From JABMOV01 sp964654545 (lineage in GTDB: Bacteria; Fidelibacterota; Marinisomatia; Marinisomatales; JABMOV01): a DNA stretch of 64,000 bases. Positions 19,001-27,079 of this stretch are shown piece after piece (position 1 is the stretch's first letter; every line of letters starts with the position of its first letter). The notes below the pieces were generated by a model, which was not told the origin of the DNA, did not search any database, and was given only the letters and a program-made list of their open reading frames with translations. The stretch is taken from NCBI GenBank assembly GCA_964654545.1, contig CAZZIU010000009.1, positions 37,934 to 101,933 on the forward strand. Direction: 5' to 3'. Both the position numbers and the translations under genes were made by a program.

Positions 19001-19409
19001 ATTTTCGTTGGAGCTTGCAGATAAAGTTATTAATCTTACGACTGATCACATCCTTGTTGACATTGTTTCAAAAAATGGATTTACATCTTCGGAGGGTGAT
19101 AAAATTGTCGTTGGATTATCGACGGTAATTGATATGGAATTAGAACATGAAGGAATGGTTCGTGATCTTATCCGTCAGGTTCAAATATTAAGAAAAGAAG
19201 CGGGGTTTGCAGTCGAGGATCGGATTCGGGTTTATGCAGCATTTCCCGATGATCTTTTCGAAGCGGTAAAAGGATTTGAGGAATATTTTTGTAACGAAAC
19301 ATTAACGGTATTTCTTGGAAAAGAATATAAATCGGGTGAATACCATAAGGATGTATCATTTCGCGGTTTTTCTTTTTCAATCGGATTAGAACGCGAAAGC
19401 ACAGATTGA
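16098..19409 (+). CDS. ileS: Isoleucyl-tRNA synthetase
   Basis: 1103 residues, long for a bacterial IleRS. It joins isoleucine to its tRNA. The class I Rossmann fold begins with 'DGPITANNPMGVHHAWGR', where the HIGH signature is replaced by G56-V-H58-H59. A CP1 editing domain contains 'WTTTPWTLTSN'. The KMSKS loop reads 'DMHKSWGN' (residues 649-656), so its first Lys is Asp and its Ser is His, while K652 and S653 are kept. A helical anticodon-binding domain follows ('DLSNWYIRRNRRRFW'), with a further C-terminal domain to the end. The DksA-like gene and lspA follow directly, a familiar order. The divergent signatures are noted separately. Confidence 0.9.
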   Translation: MSIHKVDPKVDFIAHEHQILEFWQKNDIFAKRVKANEGKPRWSFLDGPITANNPMGVHHAWGRTLKDMYQRYKAMRGFELRYQNGFDCQGLWVEIEVEKELGFSSKRDVQEYGIEKFVNLCKERVYKYSKIQTDQSKRLGYWMDWDNSYYTMSDENNYTIWTFLKKLFDQGKIYRGTDVVPWSGRSGTSYSQMEIIEGRKLVAHDAVFIRFPLKNREKEYLLVWTTTPWTLTSNVAAAVNVDLDYVCIKTPDDSKYYFAKENLTFQRLEKQFKEKKNWIDGVPKLKTIEQIFKEHGGYAIERSLKGAEMIGWEYEGPYDHLPAQQEPGGYPYVKEDLLQKGIRGIDGHKIIAGGKDNEGNPVVVAGEGTGIVHIAPGCGDIDNRIGKKLGLVDIAPLDDESKYIDGFDWLTGKTATDGSTKDEIIQDLRDRQLLLHVEQYPHIYPHCWRSGDELVFRIVDEWYINMDWRNKIKKVVDEIDWKPDWGKDREHEWLDNMGDWMISKKRFWGLALPIWVFEDKSFYVVGSKDELKELAVDGWEEFEGNSPHRPWIDKVRIRHPETGLIGTRIKDVGNPWLDAGIVPYSTMGYISDKEYWEKWFPADFITECFPGQFRNWFYSLLAMSALLEEKAPFKTLLGHALVKDETGKDMHKSWGNAIWFDDAAEEMGVDVMRWMYVSQNVENNLLFGYDHANDVRKKIITLWNTYSFFATYAALDNFVPQTDGLLSKDLTLLDKWILSKLHSLVLDANELFEQFQADRFIRKLDKFLEDLSNWYIRRNRRRFWKSEDDSDKQAAYDTLYEVLLTSVKLLAPILPFVTEKIYQNLVCNVDESAPESVHLCDYPQADAHWIDHELEIQIDALKQVVELGRSARNKANLKIRQPLATLAFVTNDDSIADFIFEHQDVVLDELNVKHMDRFASPTELIQYEVKPNLPALGQSYGKDMQAIRQKINSIDPVDLVSTLKTKGEFSLELADKVINLTTDHILVDIVSKNGFTSSEGDKIVVGLSTVIDMELEHEGMVRDLIRQVQILRKEAGFAVEDRIRVYAAFPDDLFEAVKGFEEYFCNETLTVFLGKEYKSGEYHKDVSFRGFSFSIGLERESTD

Positions 19410-19418
19410 GAGGTTTTT

Positions 19419-19847
19419 ATGGCTAGGAAAATGCGATATACAAAAGCAGAATTAGAAAAATTTAAGAAGTCAATTTTAGGAAAAATGGATAAAGTTGCCC
19501 AGGAGATGGGTGATATTAAAGACGGTATTAGCAATACAGGTCCCACAGGGAGCAGCATGTCACCGGATTCAATTTATAGTTTACATATGGCCGATGCAGG
19601 AACAGATTCCCACGAGCGTGAAAAGAATTACCTGTTGATGACTCGTGAAAACCGTCATTTTAGAAATCTGGAACAGGCGCTGGAACGAATCGAAGATGGA
19701 ACGTTTGGGATTTGTTCAGAATGTGCCGATGAACCAAAGAACCTCTGTGATACCTGTCCCCTCATTCCCGCAGAACGATTAATGGAAGTACCTAATGCTA
19801 CAAAATGTGTGGCTGTTAAGGAGCGTGATAAGCTTAATTTATTATGA
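19419..19847 (+). CDS. TraR/DksA-type C4 zinc-finger protein
   Basis: 142 residues. The N-terminal half is a predicted coiled-coil hairpin ('KYTKAELEKFKKSIL' onwards, then 'RHFRNLEQALERIEDGTFG'). The C-terminal zinc finger has C99 and C102, then cysteines at 110, 113 and 130, so five candidate ligands for four positions. DksA relatives enter the RNA polymerase secondary channel and tune transcription under starvation. The acidic tip motif of true DksA (DxxDxA) is not evident, so function at the polymerase is unproven. It lies nine bases after ileS and overlaps lspA by four bases; this ileS-dksA-like-lspA order recurs in many FCB bacteria. Confidence 0.85.
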   Translation: MARKMRYTKAELEKFKKSILGKMDKVAQEMGDIKDGISNTGPTGSSMSPDSIYSLHMADAGTDSHEREKNYLLMTRENRHFRNLEQALERIEDGTFGICSECADEPKNLCDTCPLIPAERLMEVPNATKCVAVKERDKLNLL

Positions 19848-20326
19848 TCGTTCTTTTTTTCACTTGCGCGGTTGTCATTGTTGATCAATGGACGAAATTT
19901 TTGGTACGCACCCAGTTTGAATTGTATGAGTCGAAAACGGTCATCGACGGATTTTTCCAGTTAACCTATGTAACCAACGATGGCATGGCTTTTGGAATAA
20001 ATTTCCCTGGAGGATTTTACTTATTTACGACTGCATCTGTAGTTATGACAATTGTATTGTTCTATTACTTGTGGAAAGAAAAATCAAATAATTTGCTGCT
20101 ACGGATTTCACTTGCACTGATCTTGGGAGGGGCGATTGGAAATCTTATTGATCGAGTAATATTGCATTCTGTTGTAGATTTTTTCGATTTTATATTTGGT
20201 ACCTATCATTTTTATATCTTTAATGTCGCAGATTCTTCTGTAACTGTGGGTATGATACTGTTTTTGGTTTATTCTTTTTTCCTTCAACCTAAAGAAAAAC
20301 TCGTTACTAATCTGATTGAACAATAA
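19844..20326 (+). CDS. lspA: Lipoprotein signal peptidase (signal peptidase II)
   Basis: 160 residues with four membrane segments. It cleaves lipoprotein signal peptides before the lipidated cysteine. The two catalytic aspartates are visible: D103 in 'GNLIDRV' and D130 in 'FNVADSSVTVG'. The N-terminal 'VVIVDQWTKFLV' and 'TNDGMAFG' motifs are also family hallmarks. The start codon overlaps the preceding gene by four bases, and rluD begins 11 bases before its stop. Its substrates here would include the TlpA-like, propeller and pentaheme lipoproteins. Confidence 0.95.
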   Translation: MIVLFFTCAVVIVDQWTKFLVRTQFELYESKTVIDGFFQLTYVTNDGMAFGINFPGGFYLFTTASVVMTIVLFYYLWKEKSNNLLLRISLALILGGAIGNLIDRVILHSVVDFFDFIFGTYHFYIFNVADSSVTVGMILFLVYSFFLQPKEKLVTNLIEQ

Positions 20327-21284
20327 GTCCATTCTGGTTTCGCAATCGGGAAGTCGCCTGGACAAGTATATTGCTGAAAAACTTCCAAATTTGTCGAGGA
20401 CGAAAATAAAGGAGATGATTGATCTCCACTTGGTTTCCGTCAATGGTGATTATGAAAAACCAAGTTATATCGTCATCGAAGACGATGTGATAGATATACA
20501 GAATTTCGTAGTTGATCCAGAAGTATACAAAATTGAGGGTGAAAATATACCTCTCACTATTCTCTATAAAGATGATGACTTAGCCGTTATTGATAAACCT
20601 CCTGGACTGGTTGTTCACCCAGGTATTGGAGTGAAGAGTGGAACATTGGTACACGCCCTCACATACCATTTTGGTACTTTGTCAGAAATCAATGGGGCAC
20701 ACCGTGCTGGCATTATCCATCGATTGGATAAGGAAACATCGGGTCTTATGGTTGTTGCATTATCCAATTCGGCACATGTGCATATTGCCGGTCAATTTGA
20801 GCAAAGAATTGTCAAAAAGAAATATATTGGAATGACGTGGGGTAATTGGGAAAGGAAATCTGGATCTATTTCCGGTTTTATTAATAGAAAAAGGACCGAT
20901 CCAACCTCGTATAGAGTTGCAACACACGGAAAAGCAGCAGAAACAAGTTATGACGTAGTTTTTGAGAGTAACTATCTATCAGAAGTCGAGTTTACTCCTA
21001 AAACCGGCCGTACCCATCAGATTCGTGTCCATGCTGCATCCATGTTACACCCAATTTTCTGTGATGAAAAGTATGGAGGCGGCCTTAATCGCATAAAAGG
21101 ATACATACCTGAGACTGGAATTCAGTTAAAAAACATGATAAATTTAATAGGACGACATGCCCTACATGCTAGCCAACTCTCATTTACACATCCGGTTACA
21201 AAGCAGCCAATGCATTTCAATGCACCGCTCCCACATGATATGCAATCTTTGGCAGAACGCATGAGGGCTGATGACAGAATATAG
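20316..21284 (+). CDS. rluD: RluD-family 23S rRNA pseudouridine synthase
   Basis: 322 residues beginning at TTG 20316. A later ATG would cut into the S4 domain, so the TTG start is preferred even though it overlaps lspA by 11 bases. An S4 RNA-binding domain ('GSRLDKYIAEKLPNLSRTKI') is followed by the RsuA/RluA catalytic domain with 'HRLDKETSGLMV', where D138 is the nucleophile. Family members isomerise uridines in helix 69 of 23S rRNA. RluA, RluC and RluD are hard to separate; the S4 domain favours RluC or RluD. The recombinase gene overlaps its end by 14 bases. Confidence 0.88.
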   Translation: MNNKSILVSQSGSRLDKYIAEKLPNLSRTKIKEMIDLHLVSVNGDYEKPSYIVIEDDVIDIQNFVVDPEVYKIEGENIPLTILYKDDDLAVIDKPPGLVVHPGIGVKSGTLVHALTYHFGTLSEINGAHRAGIIHRLDKETSGLMVVALSNSAHVHIAGQFEQRIVKKKYIGMTWGNWERKSGSISGFINRKRTDPTSYRVATHGKAAETSYDVVFESNYLSEVEFTPKTGRTHQIRVHAASMLHPIFCDEKYGGGLNRIKGYIPETGIQLKNMINLIGRHALHASQLSFTHPVTKQPMHFNAPLPHDMQSLAERMRADDRI

Positions 21285-22185
21285 TTCAAACATTCGTTCG
21301 GATTTTCTTGATTATATCATTCGGGAACGGGGATATTCTGAATATACAGCCATATCCTACCGCCGTGACATCAACCAATTCATTGATTTTATGGAATCAT
21401 ATTTGGGAGAGGCATTGCACAATTTCTCAACAGTTGATAAACCAGCAATCCGGCATTTTTTAGGTAAGGAATTTGAGGCGGGTTATAGTTCCAAGACAGT
21501 TGCCCGGCGTCTAGCCACATTAAAATCATTTTTTAAATATTTGGTGCAGGCTGAAATCGTTTCACACAATCCCGCCGCAGCAATCCAATCACCTAAAATA
21601 AAAAAGTCATTGCCCTCCTATCATAGCGACCAAACAATCGAGAAATTAATGCAATTACCAAATCAGTCCACGATAACCGGATTGCGGGACAAAGCCATAT
21701 TGGAATTCTTTTACAGTACAGGGATGCGGTTAAGTGAATTGACTGGTTTAAATACTGGTGATGTTGACGAAAATAATCATTTGGTCCGAGTTCGGGGAAA
21801 GGGCAACAAGGAACGTGTTATCCCGTATGGCCAACGTGCTGGAATGGCCTTGGATCATTATTTTAACGGGCGTGGAATATCACTTCATTCCACCAATCGT
21901 TCCACTCCATTATTCGTAAATAATAAAGGAAATCGTTTATCAAAAAGAACAATTCAGCAGCGTATCCGACAATACTTAATGCAAGTAGCCCGATCCGAAC
22001 GATTGGGCCCACATACCTTGCGACATAGTTTTGCTACGCACTTAATGGATCGGGGGGCAGATATTAGGGCGGTGAAAGATTTACTGGGACATAGCAGTCT
22101 TTCTTCAACACAGGTCTATACACATTTACAGCCTGAAAAAATGAAAAAGGTCTATAAACAAGCACATCCACATGGAACAAAATAG
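21271..22185 (+). CDS. xerC: Xer-type tyrosine recombinase
   Basis: 304 residues with an N-terminal SAM-like core-binding domain (about 10-90) and a catalytic domain carrying the complete set R153 ('TGMRLSEL'), K177, H248, R251 ('HTLRHSF'), H274 ('LLGHSS') and the nucleophile Y283 ('VYTHL'). Xer enzymes resolve chromosome dimers at dif. Length and the ending 'YKQAHPHG' fit XerC/XerD. Which paralogue it is cannot be decided without the second copy. Its position in an lspA-rluD-xer-pckA housekeeping run, with no other mobile genes, argues against an integron or phage integrase. Confidence 0.88.
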   Translation: MTEYSSNIRSDFLDYIIRERGYSEYTAISYRRDINQFIDFMESYLGEALHNFSTVDKPAIRHFLGKEFEAGYSSKTVARRLATLKSFFKYLVQAEIVSHNPAAAIQSPKIKKSLPSYHSDQTIEKLMQLPNQSTITGLRDKAILEFFYSTGMRLSELTGLNTGDVDENNHLVRVRGKGNKERVIPYGQRAGMALDHYFNGRGISLHSTNRSTPLFVNNKGNRLSKRTIQQRIRQYLMQVARSERLGPHTLRHSFATHLMDRGADIRAVKDLLGHSSLSSTQVYTHLQPEKMKKVYKQAHPHGTK

Positions 22186-22199
22186 GAGATTAATTACGC

Positions 22200-23816
22200 A
22201 TGTCACATTCTGATTTAGGACTGGAAAAAATTGGTTTGACAAACGTCTCAAGGATTGAAAGAAATTTACCGGTAGAAAGCATGGTTGAAGATATTATTTT
22301 ACGTAAAGAAGGTAAAATTGGTATGAATGGAGCTGTAATGGTTGATACTGGCCGTTACACAGGTAGATCACCGAAGGATAAATATTTTGTTGATGAACCC
22401 AGCTCGAATAAGAACATATGGTGGGGACCAGTCAATGTAAAAATCAAAGAGGAAATTTTTGACCAATTATACGCCAAAGTTACCAAACACTATAACAATG
22501 CTGATGATTCCAATACGTACATCTTCGACGGATTTGCTGGGGCCGACCCTAAATACCGTATGAATGTTCGCATGATTGCAAAGAAAGCATGGCAAGTCCA
22601 TTTTGCCCACAATATGTTCATGCGACCGGAATCAGGTGAGCTGGATGGCTTTGAGCCTGACTTTACAATTATTAACGCATCTGATGTGTATAACCGGAAG
22701 TTTGAAGAGTTTGGAATGAATTCCAAAACGTTCATTATATTTCATTTGGGGAAAAGAATTGCAATTATTGGGGGAACCGAATACGGCGGTGAAATGAAAA
22801 AAGGTATATTTTCCGTAATGAATTATTATCTCCCGCTGAAGGGTGTACTATCTATGCATTGTTCAGCAAATGTGGATGCAAAGGGAGAAAACCCTGCAAT
22901 ATTCTTTGGTTTAAGCGGAACCGGTAAGACCACCCTCAGTACGGATCCGGACAGACCGCTCATTGGCGACGATGAACATGGTTGGTCTGATGATGGAATT
23001 TTCAATTTTGAAGGTGGGTGCTATGCAAAAGTGATTAATTTGAACCCTGACCACGAACCAGGGATATACAATGCCATTCGGCATGGTGCTTTATTGGAAA
23101 ATGTAGTGTACGATGAACGCACTCGTGCAGTCGATTTTTCCGATGAATCCAAAACGGAAAATACCCGCGTTTCCTACCCATTAAATTATATTGATAACTC
23201 TATCTTTGGTCAGGGCAAACCGGCAAAATCAGGACACCCCAAAACGATTATTTTTCTTACCTGTGATGCCTATGGAATCTTGCCACCTGTTGCCCAGTTG
23301 ACACCGGAGCAGGCAATGTACCATTTTATCAGTGGGTATACGGCAAAAGTAGCCGGAACTGAACGGGGTATCACCGAGCCTGTTGCAACATTCTCACCAT
23401 GTTTTGGCGGGCCATTTTTGACATTGCACCCACTAAAGTATGCCGAACTATTACGTGATAAAATGAAGCAGCATCAGGTTCCGGCATACCTGGTAAATAC
23501 TGGTTGGATTGGTGCAAATGCCCAATCTGGAGCGAAACGAATAAGTTTGCCCATAACAAGGAAAATCATTCATACAATTCTTGGTGGAGATATCAAGAAT
23601 TCCACATTCGTCACTGATCCGTACTTTGGCTTTGCCGTTCCGGATAAGTTGGGAGATATTGATCCTGAATTACTGGTTTCGGAACGTGCATGGTCTTCAA
23701 AGGACGAATACCATAAATCCGCAAAAGAACTCGTAAAGAAATTCCGGATTAATTTCGCCAAGTACGATACCGGAGAAGAGACGGTTCGAAACGCGGGACC
23801 TTCACTAAACGCATAA
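22200..23816 (+). CDS. pckA: Phosphoenolpyruvate carboxykinase (ATP)
   Basis: 538 residues, the normal length of the ATP-dependent enzyme that converts oxaloacetate to phosphoenolpyruvate in gluconeogenesis. The P-loop is 'GLSGTGKTT' with K243. The substrate-binding 'GRYTGRSPKDKY' is near the start, and the metal-binding region includes 'GDDEHGW' and 'LTCDAYGILPPVAQL'. An AGGAG site sits 12 bases before the ATG. It lies 14 bases after the recombinase gene and 16 before the hibernation factor gene. Confidence 0.96.
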   Translation: MSHSDLGLEKIGLTNVSRIERNLPVESMVEDIILRKEGKIGMNGAVMVDTGRYTGRSPKDKYFVDEPSSNKNIWWGPVNVKIKEEIFDQLYAKVTKHYNNADDSNTYIFDGFAGADPKYRMNVRMIAKKAWQVHFAHNMFMRPESGELDGFEPDFTIINASDVYNRKFEEFGMNSKTFIIFHLGKRIAIIGGTEYGGEMKKGIFSVMNYYLPLKGVLSMHCSANVDAKGENPAIFFGLSGTGKTTLSTDPDRPLIGDDEHGWSDDGIFNFEGGCYAKVINLNPDHEPGIYNAIRHGALLENVVYDERTRAVDFSDESKTENTRVSYPLNYIDNSIFGQGKPAKSGHPKTIIFLTCDAYGILPPVAQLTPEQAMYHFISGYTAKVAGTERGITEPVATFSPCFGGPFLTLHPLKYAELLRDKMKQHQVPAYLVNTGWIGANAQSGAKRISLPITRKIIHTILGGDIKNSTFVTDPYFGFAVPDKLGDIDPELLVSERAWSSKDEYHKSAKELVKKFRINFAKYDTGEETVRNAGPSLNA

Positions 23817-23832
23817 CCTCAAGGGAGGAAAA

Positions 23833-24123
23833 TTGAATATTGAATTCACTGCCCGGCATTTTCATGCTCCTGAAAACCTGAGGATATATACTGAGAACGA
23901 AGTTCAACGCATAAAAAAAGTGTACGATCGCGCAGTACAATGTCAGGTGATTTTGTATCACGAACATGGGTTGTATAAGGCGGAATTAAATCTTTCCGTT
24001 CCACAACGAAAATTCAATGTGACAGAAACTACCGACAATGTAACCAAGTCGATTGATAATGCTGTTGAGAAAATGATTTTGCGTGTCGCCAAGTACAAGG
24101 ATAAAATGCAAAATTTCCACTGA
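23833..24123 (+). CDS. hpf: Ribosome hibernation-promoting factor, short form
   Basis: 96 residues starting at TTG 23833, which has a strong GGGAGGAAAA site just upstream and gives the standard N-terminus 'MNIEFTARHF'. The RaiA/HPF fold ends in 'VEKMILRVAKYKDKMQNFH'. It binds the 30S decoding region and silences ribosomes in stationary phase. There is no long-HPF dimerisation domain, so this is the short class, which usually acts with another partner for dimer formation. Confidence 0.9.
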   Translation: MNIEFTARHFHAPENLRIYTENEVQRIKKVYDRAVQCQVILYHEHGLYKAELNLSVPQRKFNVTETTDNVTKSIDNAVEKMILRVAKYKDKMQNFH

Positions 24124-24145
24124 TGTTATTTTAGTTGCAGTGACC

Positions 24146-24230
24146 TAGGCGAAGCACAAAATAAAATCCCTAATTTTATTTGATGAATATTCGTGCGTTT
24201 AATTGATGATACAAATTAGTGCTTTGCCTA
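24146..24230 (+). ncRNA. Candidate three-way-junction leader RNA upstream of metK-ahcY
   Basis: TAGGCGAAGCAC (24146-24157) pairs with GTGCTTTGCCTA (24219-24230), twelve pairs with one G-U. Inside are a nine-pair hairpin (24159-24167 with 24173-24181, loop CCCTA) and a five-pair hairpin (24200-24204 with 24214-24218). The closed three-way junction lies 76 bases before the metK start. It lacks the S-box core sequence and I cannot match it to a known SAM or SAH riboswitch. The structure is seen on paper only. If the promoter lies downstream of it, it would belong to the end of the hpf transcript instead. Confidence 0.4.
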
Positions 24231-24306
24231 AATTTTAAACTGTTTTTCCAAAATAATCTTAATGTAAACAGATTATATAACTTTATAAGTAAGGAATTTT
24301 GTACTC

Positions 24307-25482
24307 ATGAGTATTTTTCACTTTACCAGTGAATCTGTTACAGAAGGACATCCTGATAAAGTCTGTGATGCTATATCAGATGCAATTCTGGACGATCTGT
24401 TAACCCAGGATCCTAATTCACGAGTGGCCTGTGAAACACTGGCTACCAAGGGACTAGTAGTGGTCAGCGGAGAAGTATCAACCCATGGATTTTCCGAGGT
24501 TGAGCGGATTGTCAAAGAAACATTACAGCATATTGGATATACTAACGTTGCATATGGCATGGATGATCAATCAGTACGTGTTATTTCTTCATTGCACACT
24601 CAAAGTCCGGAAATTGCGCAGGGTGTGGTAGAAACTAACGAAAGGGAACAGGGAGCAGGTGATCAAGGATTGATGTTTGGATATGCTTGCCGTGAAACAA
24701 AAGAATTAATGCCACTACCTATTTTTCTTGCGCACAGGTTAACCGAAAAACTGGCAATTGAAAGAAAAAGTGGCCGGATGCCTTGGTTGCGACCTGATGG
24801 GAAATCTCAAGTTTCTGTTGCTTACCATGATGGCAAACCAAATAAAGTATCAAAAACTGTAATTGCCACCCAGCACAATGATATGTTAACCCAATACGGT
24901 ACGGAAAAAAGTGAGCATGCATTTGTAGAACAAGAAGTTATAAAAAATATTATTGAGCCGATCTTTGAACAACATAATATTATCTTCGATCCCAATTTCA
25001 TTGTAAATGGAACTGGACGATTTGTTTACGGCGGACCGGAAGCCGATACAGGATTAACCGGAAGAAAAATAATCGTAGACACCTACGGTGGATATGCACC
25101 TCATGGAGGTGGGGCTTTTAGTGGTAAAGATCCATCTAAAGTTGATAGATCAGCTACGTATATGGCCAGATATATTGCCAAAAATGTGGTTGCAGCTGAA
25201 TTGGCAGATAAGTGTGAAGTACAGTTATCATACAGCATAGGTGTTGCAGAACCTACGTCGTTATATGTTCGATCATTTGGTACTGGAAAAATTTCAGATG
25301 ACGCATTAACCAAGTTGGTTCACAAGGTTTTTCCTGTAAAACCAGCGGAGATTATTTCACATTTACAATTAAAACATCCACGTTATTTCCCTACATCCTC
25401 CTATGGTCATTTTGGACGGGAATTGGATTTATTTACCTGGGAAGCAACCAATATGGTTGATGAACTGGACAGAAACGCATAA
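24307..25482 (+). CDS. metK: S-adenosylmethionine synthetase
   Basis: 391 residues; makes S-adenosylmethionine from methionine and ATP. Family signatures are present: 'GHPDKVCDAISDAILD' near the N-terminus, 'GAGDQGLMFGYA' for ATP binding and 'GGGAFSGKDPSKVDRS' for the phosphate loop. The gene begins a two-gene unit with ahcY, which starts nine bases after the metK stop, so synthesis of SAM and removal of SAH are co-expressed. The 183-base region upstream holds the junction structure described separately. Confidence 0.97.
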   Translation: MSIFHFTSESVTEGHPDKVCDAISDAILDDLLTQDPNSRVACETLATKGLVVVSGEVSTHGFSEVERIVKETLQHIGYTNVAYGMDDQSVRVISSLHTQSPEIAQGVVETNEREQGAGDQGLMFGYACRETKELMPLPIFLAHRLTEKLAIERKSGRMPWLRPDGKSQVSVAYHDGKPNKVSKTVIATQHNDMLTQYGTEKSEHAFVEQEVIKNIIEPIFEQHNIIFDPNFIVNGTGRFVYGGPEADTGLTGRKIIVDTYGGYAPHGGGAFSGKDPSKVDRSATYMARYIAKNVVAAELADKCEVQLSYSIGVAEPTSLYVRSFGTGKISDDALTKLVHKVFPVKPAEIISHLQLKHPRYFPTSSYGHFGRELDLFTWEATNMVDELDRNA

Positions 25483-25491
25483 AGGAATCAA

Positions 25492-26937
25492 ATGGACACA
25501 TTAACCAAACCAATAACCATACTTGAAAATTTGCCATATAAAGTCAAGGATATCTCACTGGCTGAGGCAGGTAGAAAAGCAATCGGAATTGCCGAGAAGG
25601 AAATGCCAGGATTGATGGCAACTCGCGAAAAATATGGAAAAGAAAAGCCGCTTTCAGGATTTAGATTAAGTGGTTCACTTCATATGACAATCGAAACAGC
25701 AGTATTAATTGAAACCTTAAAAGAATTGGGGGCAGACGTTCGCTGGGCAAGTTGTAACATTTTTTCTACTCAGGATCACGCTGCAGCTGCCATAGCTGAG
25801 ACAGGTATACCAGTCTACGCCTGGAAAGGGGAAACATTAGAGCAATACTGGTGGTGTACTTTACAAGCCCTGACTTTTAATACCCATGAAGGCCCAAACC
25901 TTATTGTGGATGACGGTGGTGATGCGACCCTCTTGATACATAAGGGATTTGCACTGGAAGAGTATTACGCCAAAAACCATTCCGTTCCCGAGATTACTAC
26001 TGATGTAGAGGAAGAACGTATTGTGGAAGAATTATTGCGTTCCGTTTTAAAGAAGAACCCGCTACACTGGCATACAATCGTAAAAGATATTATTGGTGCT
26101 TCAGAAGAAACCACCACTGGTGTCAACCGGTTGTTGCGCATGGAAAAGGACGATTCACTTTTGTTTCCCGTATACAATGTGAACGATTCAGTAACGAAAT
26201 CAAAATTTGATAATATTTATGGTTGCCGTGAATCTCTTGCGGATGGTATCAAACGGGCAACGGACGTAATGATTGCAGGAAAAACAGTTCTTGTCTGTGG
26301 ATACGGTGACGTGGGTCGCGGTTGTGCCCAATCAATGCGTGGGTACGGTGCCCGTGTTTTGGTTACTGAAATCGATCCGATTTGCGCTCTACAGGCATCC
26401 ATGGAAGGTTTTGAAGTGGTAACAGTGGAGCAGGCCCTGTATGAAGCCAATATTTATGTTACTGCAACTGGCAACAAGGATGTCATTACGTTGGAACACA
26501 TGAAAAAAATGAAAGATCAATCGATTGTCTGCAATATTGGCCATTTTGATAATGAAATTCAGGTCACCCCTTTGAACAACGATCCGGCAGTGTCTAAAGA
26601 GGTCATTAAGCCACAGGTTGATCGGTATACTTTCGATGATAGACATCAAATTTTCATTCTGGCGGAAGGACGTTTAGTGAATCTTGGTTGTGCCACCGGT
26701 CATCCCAGTTTCGTCATGTCAAATTCCTTTACAAACCAATGTCTAGCACAAATCGCACTGGTAAATGATAGACCTGAAATTGGTGTTTACCGTCTACCGA
26801 AGATATTAGACGAAGAAGTGGCTCGCTTACATCTTTCAAAACTTGGAGTAACACTTACAGAACTATCCGATGATCAAGCGGAATATATAGGTGTGGATAA
26901 GACTGGTCCTTATAAACCAGAACATTATCGATACTAA
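25492..26937 (+). CDS. ahcY: Adenosylhomocysteinase (S-adenosylhomocysteine hydrolase)
   Basis: 481 residues. The enzyme splits S-adenosylhomocysteine into adenosine and homocysteine and relieves product inhibition of methyltransferases. The NAD-binding motif is 'CGYGDVGRGCA', followed by 'VTEIDPICALQA'. The substrate domain has 'STQDHAAAAI', and the C-terminus ends 'YKPEHYRY' as in the family, where the terminal Lys-Tyr region reaches into the partner subunit. The pair metK-ahcY closes the activated methyl cycle except for methionine synthase, which is not in the window. Confidence 0.97.
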   Translation: MDTLTKPITILENLPYKVKDISLAEAGRKAIGIAEKEMPGLMATREKYGKEKPLSGFRLSGSLHMTIETAVLIETLKELGADVRWASCNIFSTQDHAAAAIAETGIPVYAWKGETLEQYWWCTLQALTFNTHEGPNLIVDDGGDATLLIHKGFALEEYYAKNHSVPEITTDVEEERIVEELLRSVLKKNPLHWHTIVKDIIGASEETTTGVNRLLRMEKDDSLLFPVYNVNDSVTKSKFDNIYGCRESLADGIKRATDVMIAGKTVLVCGYGDVGRGCAQSMRGYGARVLVTEIDPICALQASMEGFEVVTVEQALYEANIYVTATGNKDVITLEHMKKMKDQSIVCNIGHFDNEIQVTPLNNDPAVSKEVIKPQVDRYTFDDRHQIFILAEGRLVNLGCATGHPSFVMSNSFTNQCLAQIALVNDRPEIGVYRLPKILDEEVARLHLSKLGVTLTELSDDQAEYIGVDKTGPYKPEHYRY

Positions 26938-26978
26938 ATAGCTAAAACTGACTAGACCTAAAAGACTCTTCAATAATA

Positions 26979-26990
26979 TATTTTAAAATA
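26979..26990 (+). promoter_or_regulatory. AT-rich palindrome TATTTTAAAATA before the hemerythrin gene
   Basis: A perfect 12-base palindrome about 90 bases before the hemerythrin-domain start. Its core resembles the centre of NsrR-type operators (ATTT...AAAT), and the right flank continues ACA. A similar ATTTT-GAAAT core lies before the Rrf2 gene at 37552. AT-rich palindromes arise easily by chance, so this is only a candidate. Confidence 0.25.
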
Positions 26991-27008
26991 CAGGTAAGAT
27001 CAATTATA

Positions 27009-27028
27009 TTAGGACTTGTATGTCCTAA
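27009..27028 (+). promoter_or_regulatory. Inverted repeat TTAGGAC-N6-GTCCTAA, candidate operator
   Basis: A perfect 7-6-7 inverted repeat about 50 bases before the TTG start of the hemerythrin gene. The half-site length and six-base spacer fit a dimeric CRP/FNR-family site, but the half-site is not the E. coli FNR or CRP sequence. There is no T-run after it, so it is not a terminator. Confidence 0.45.
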
Positions 27029-27079
27029 AATCCGTTTATAAAATTCAGCTCATTTTTAGAGAAAAGTAGGAGAGTTAAA

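Noticed and set aside
21271..22185. Phage or integron integrase
   Set aside because: Length, catalytic layout and housekeeping neighbours fit a chromosomal Xer recombinase; no attachment site or cargo is seen.
24124..24306. S-box (SAM-I) riboswitch before metK
   Set aside because: The expected core sequence and four-way junction are absent; only a different three-way structure is seen.
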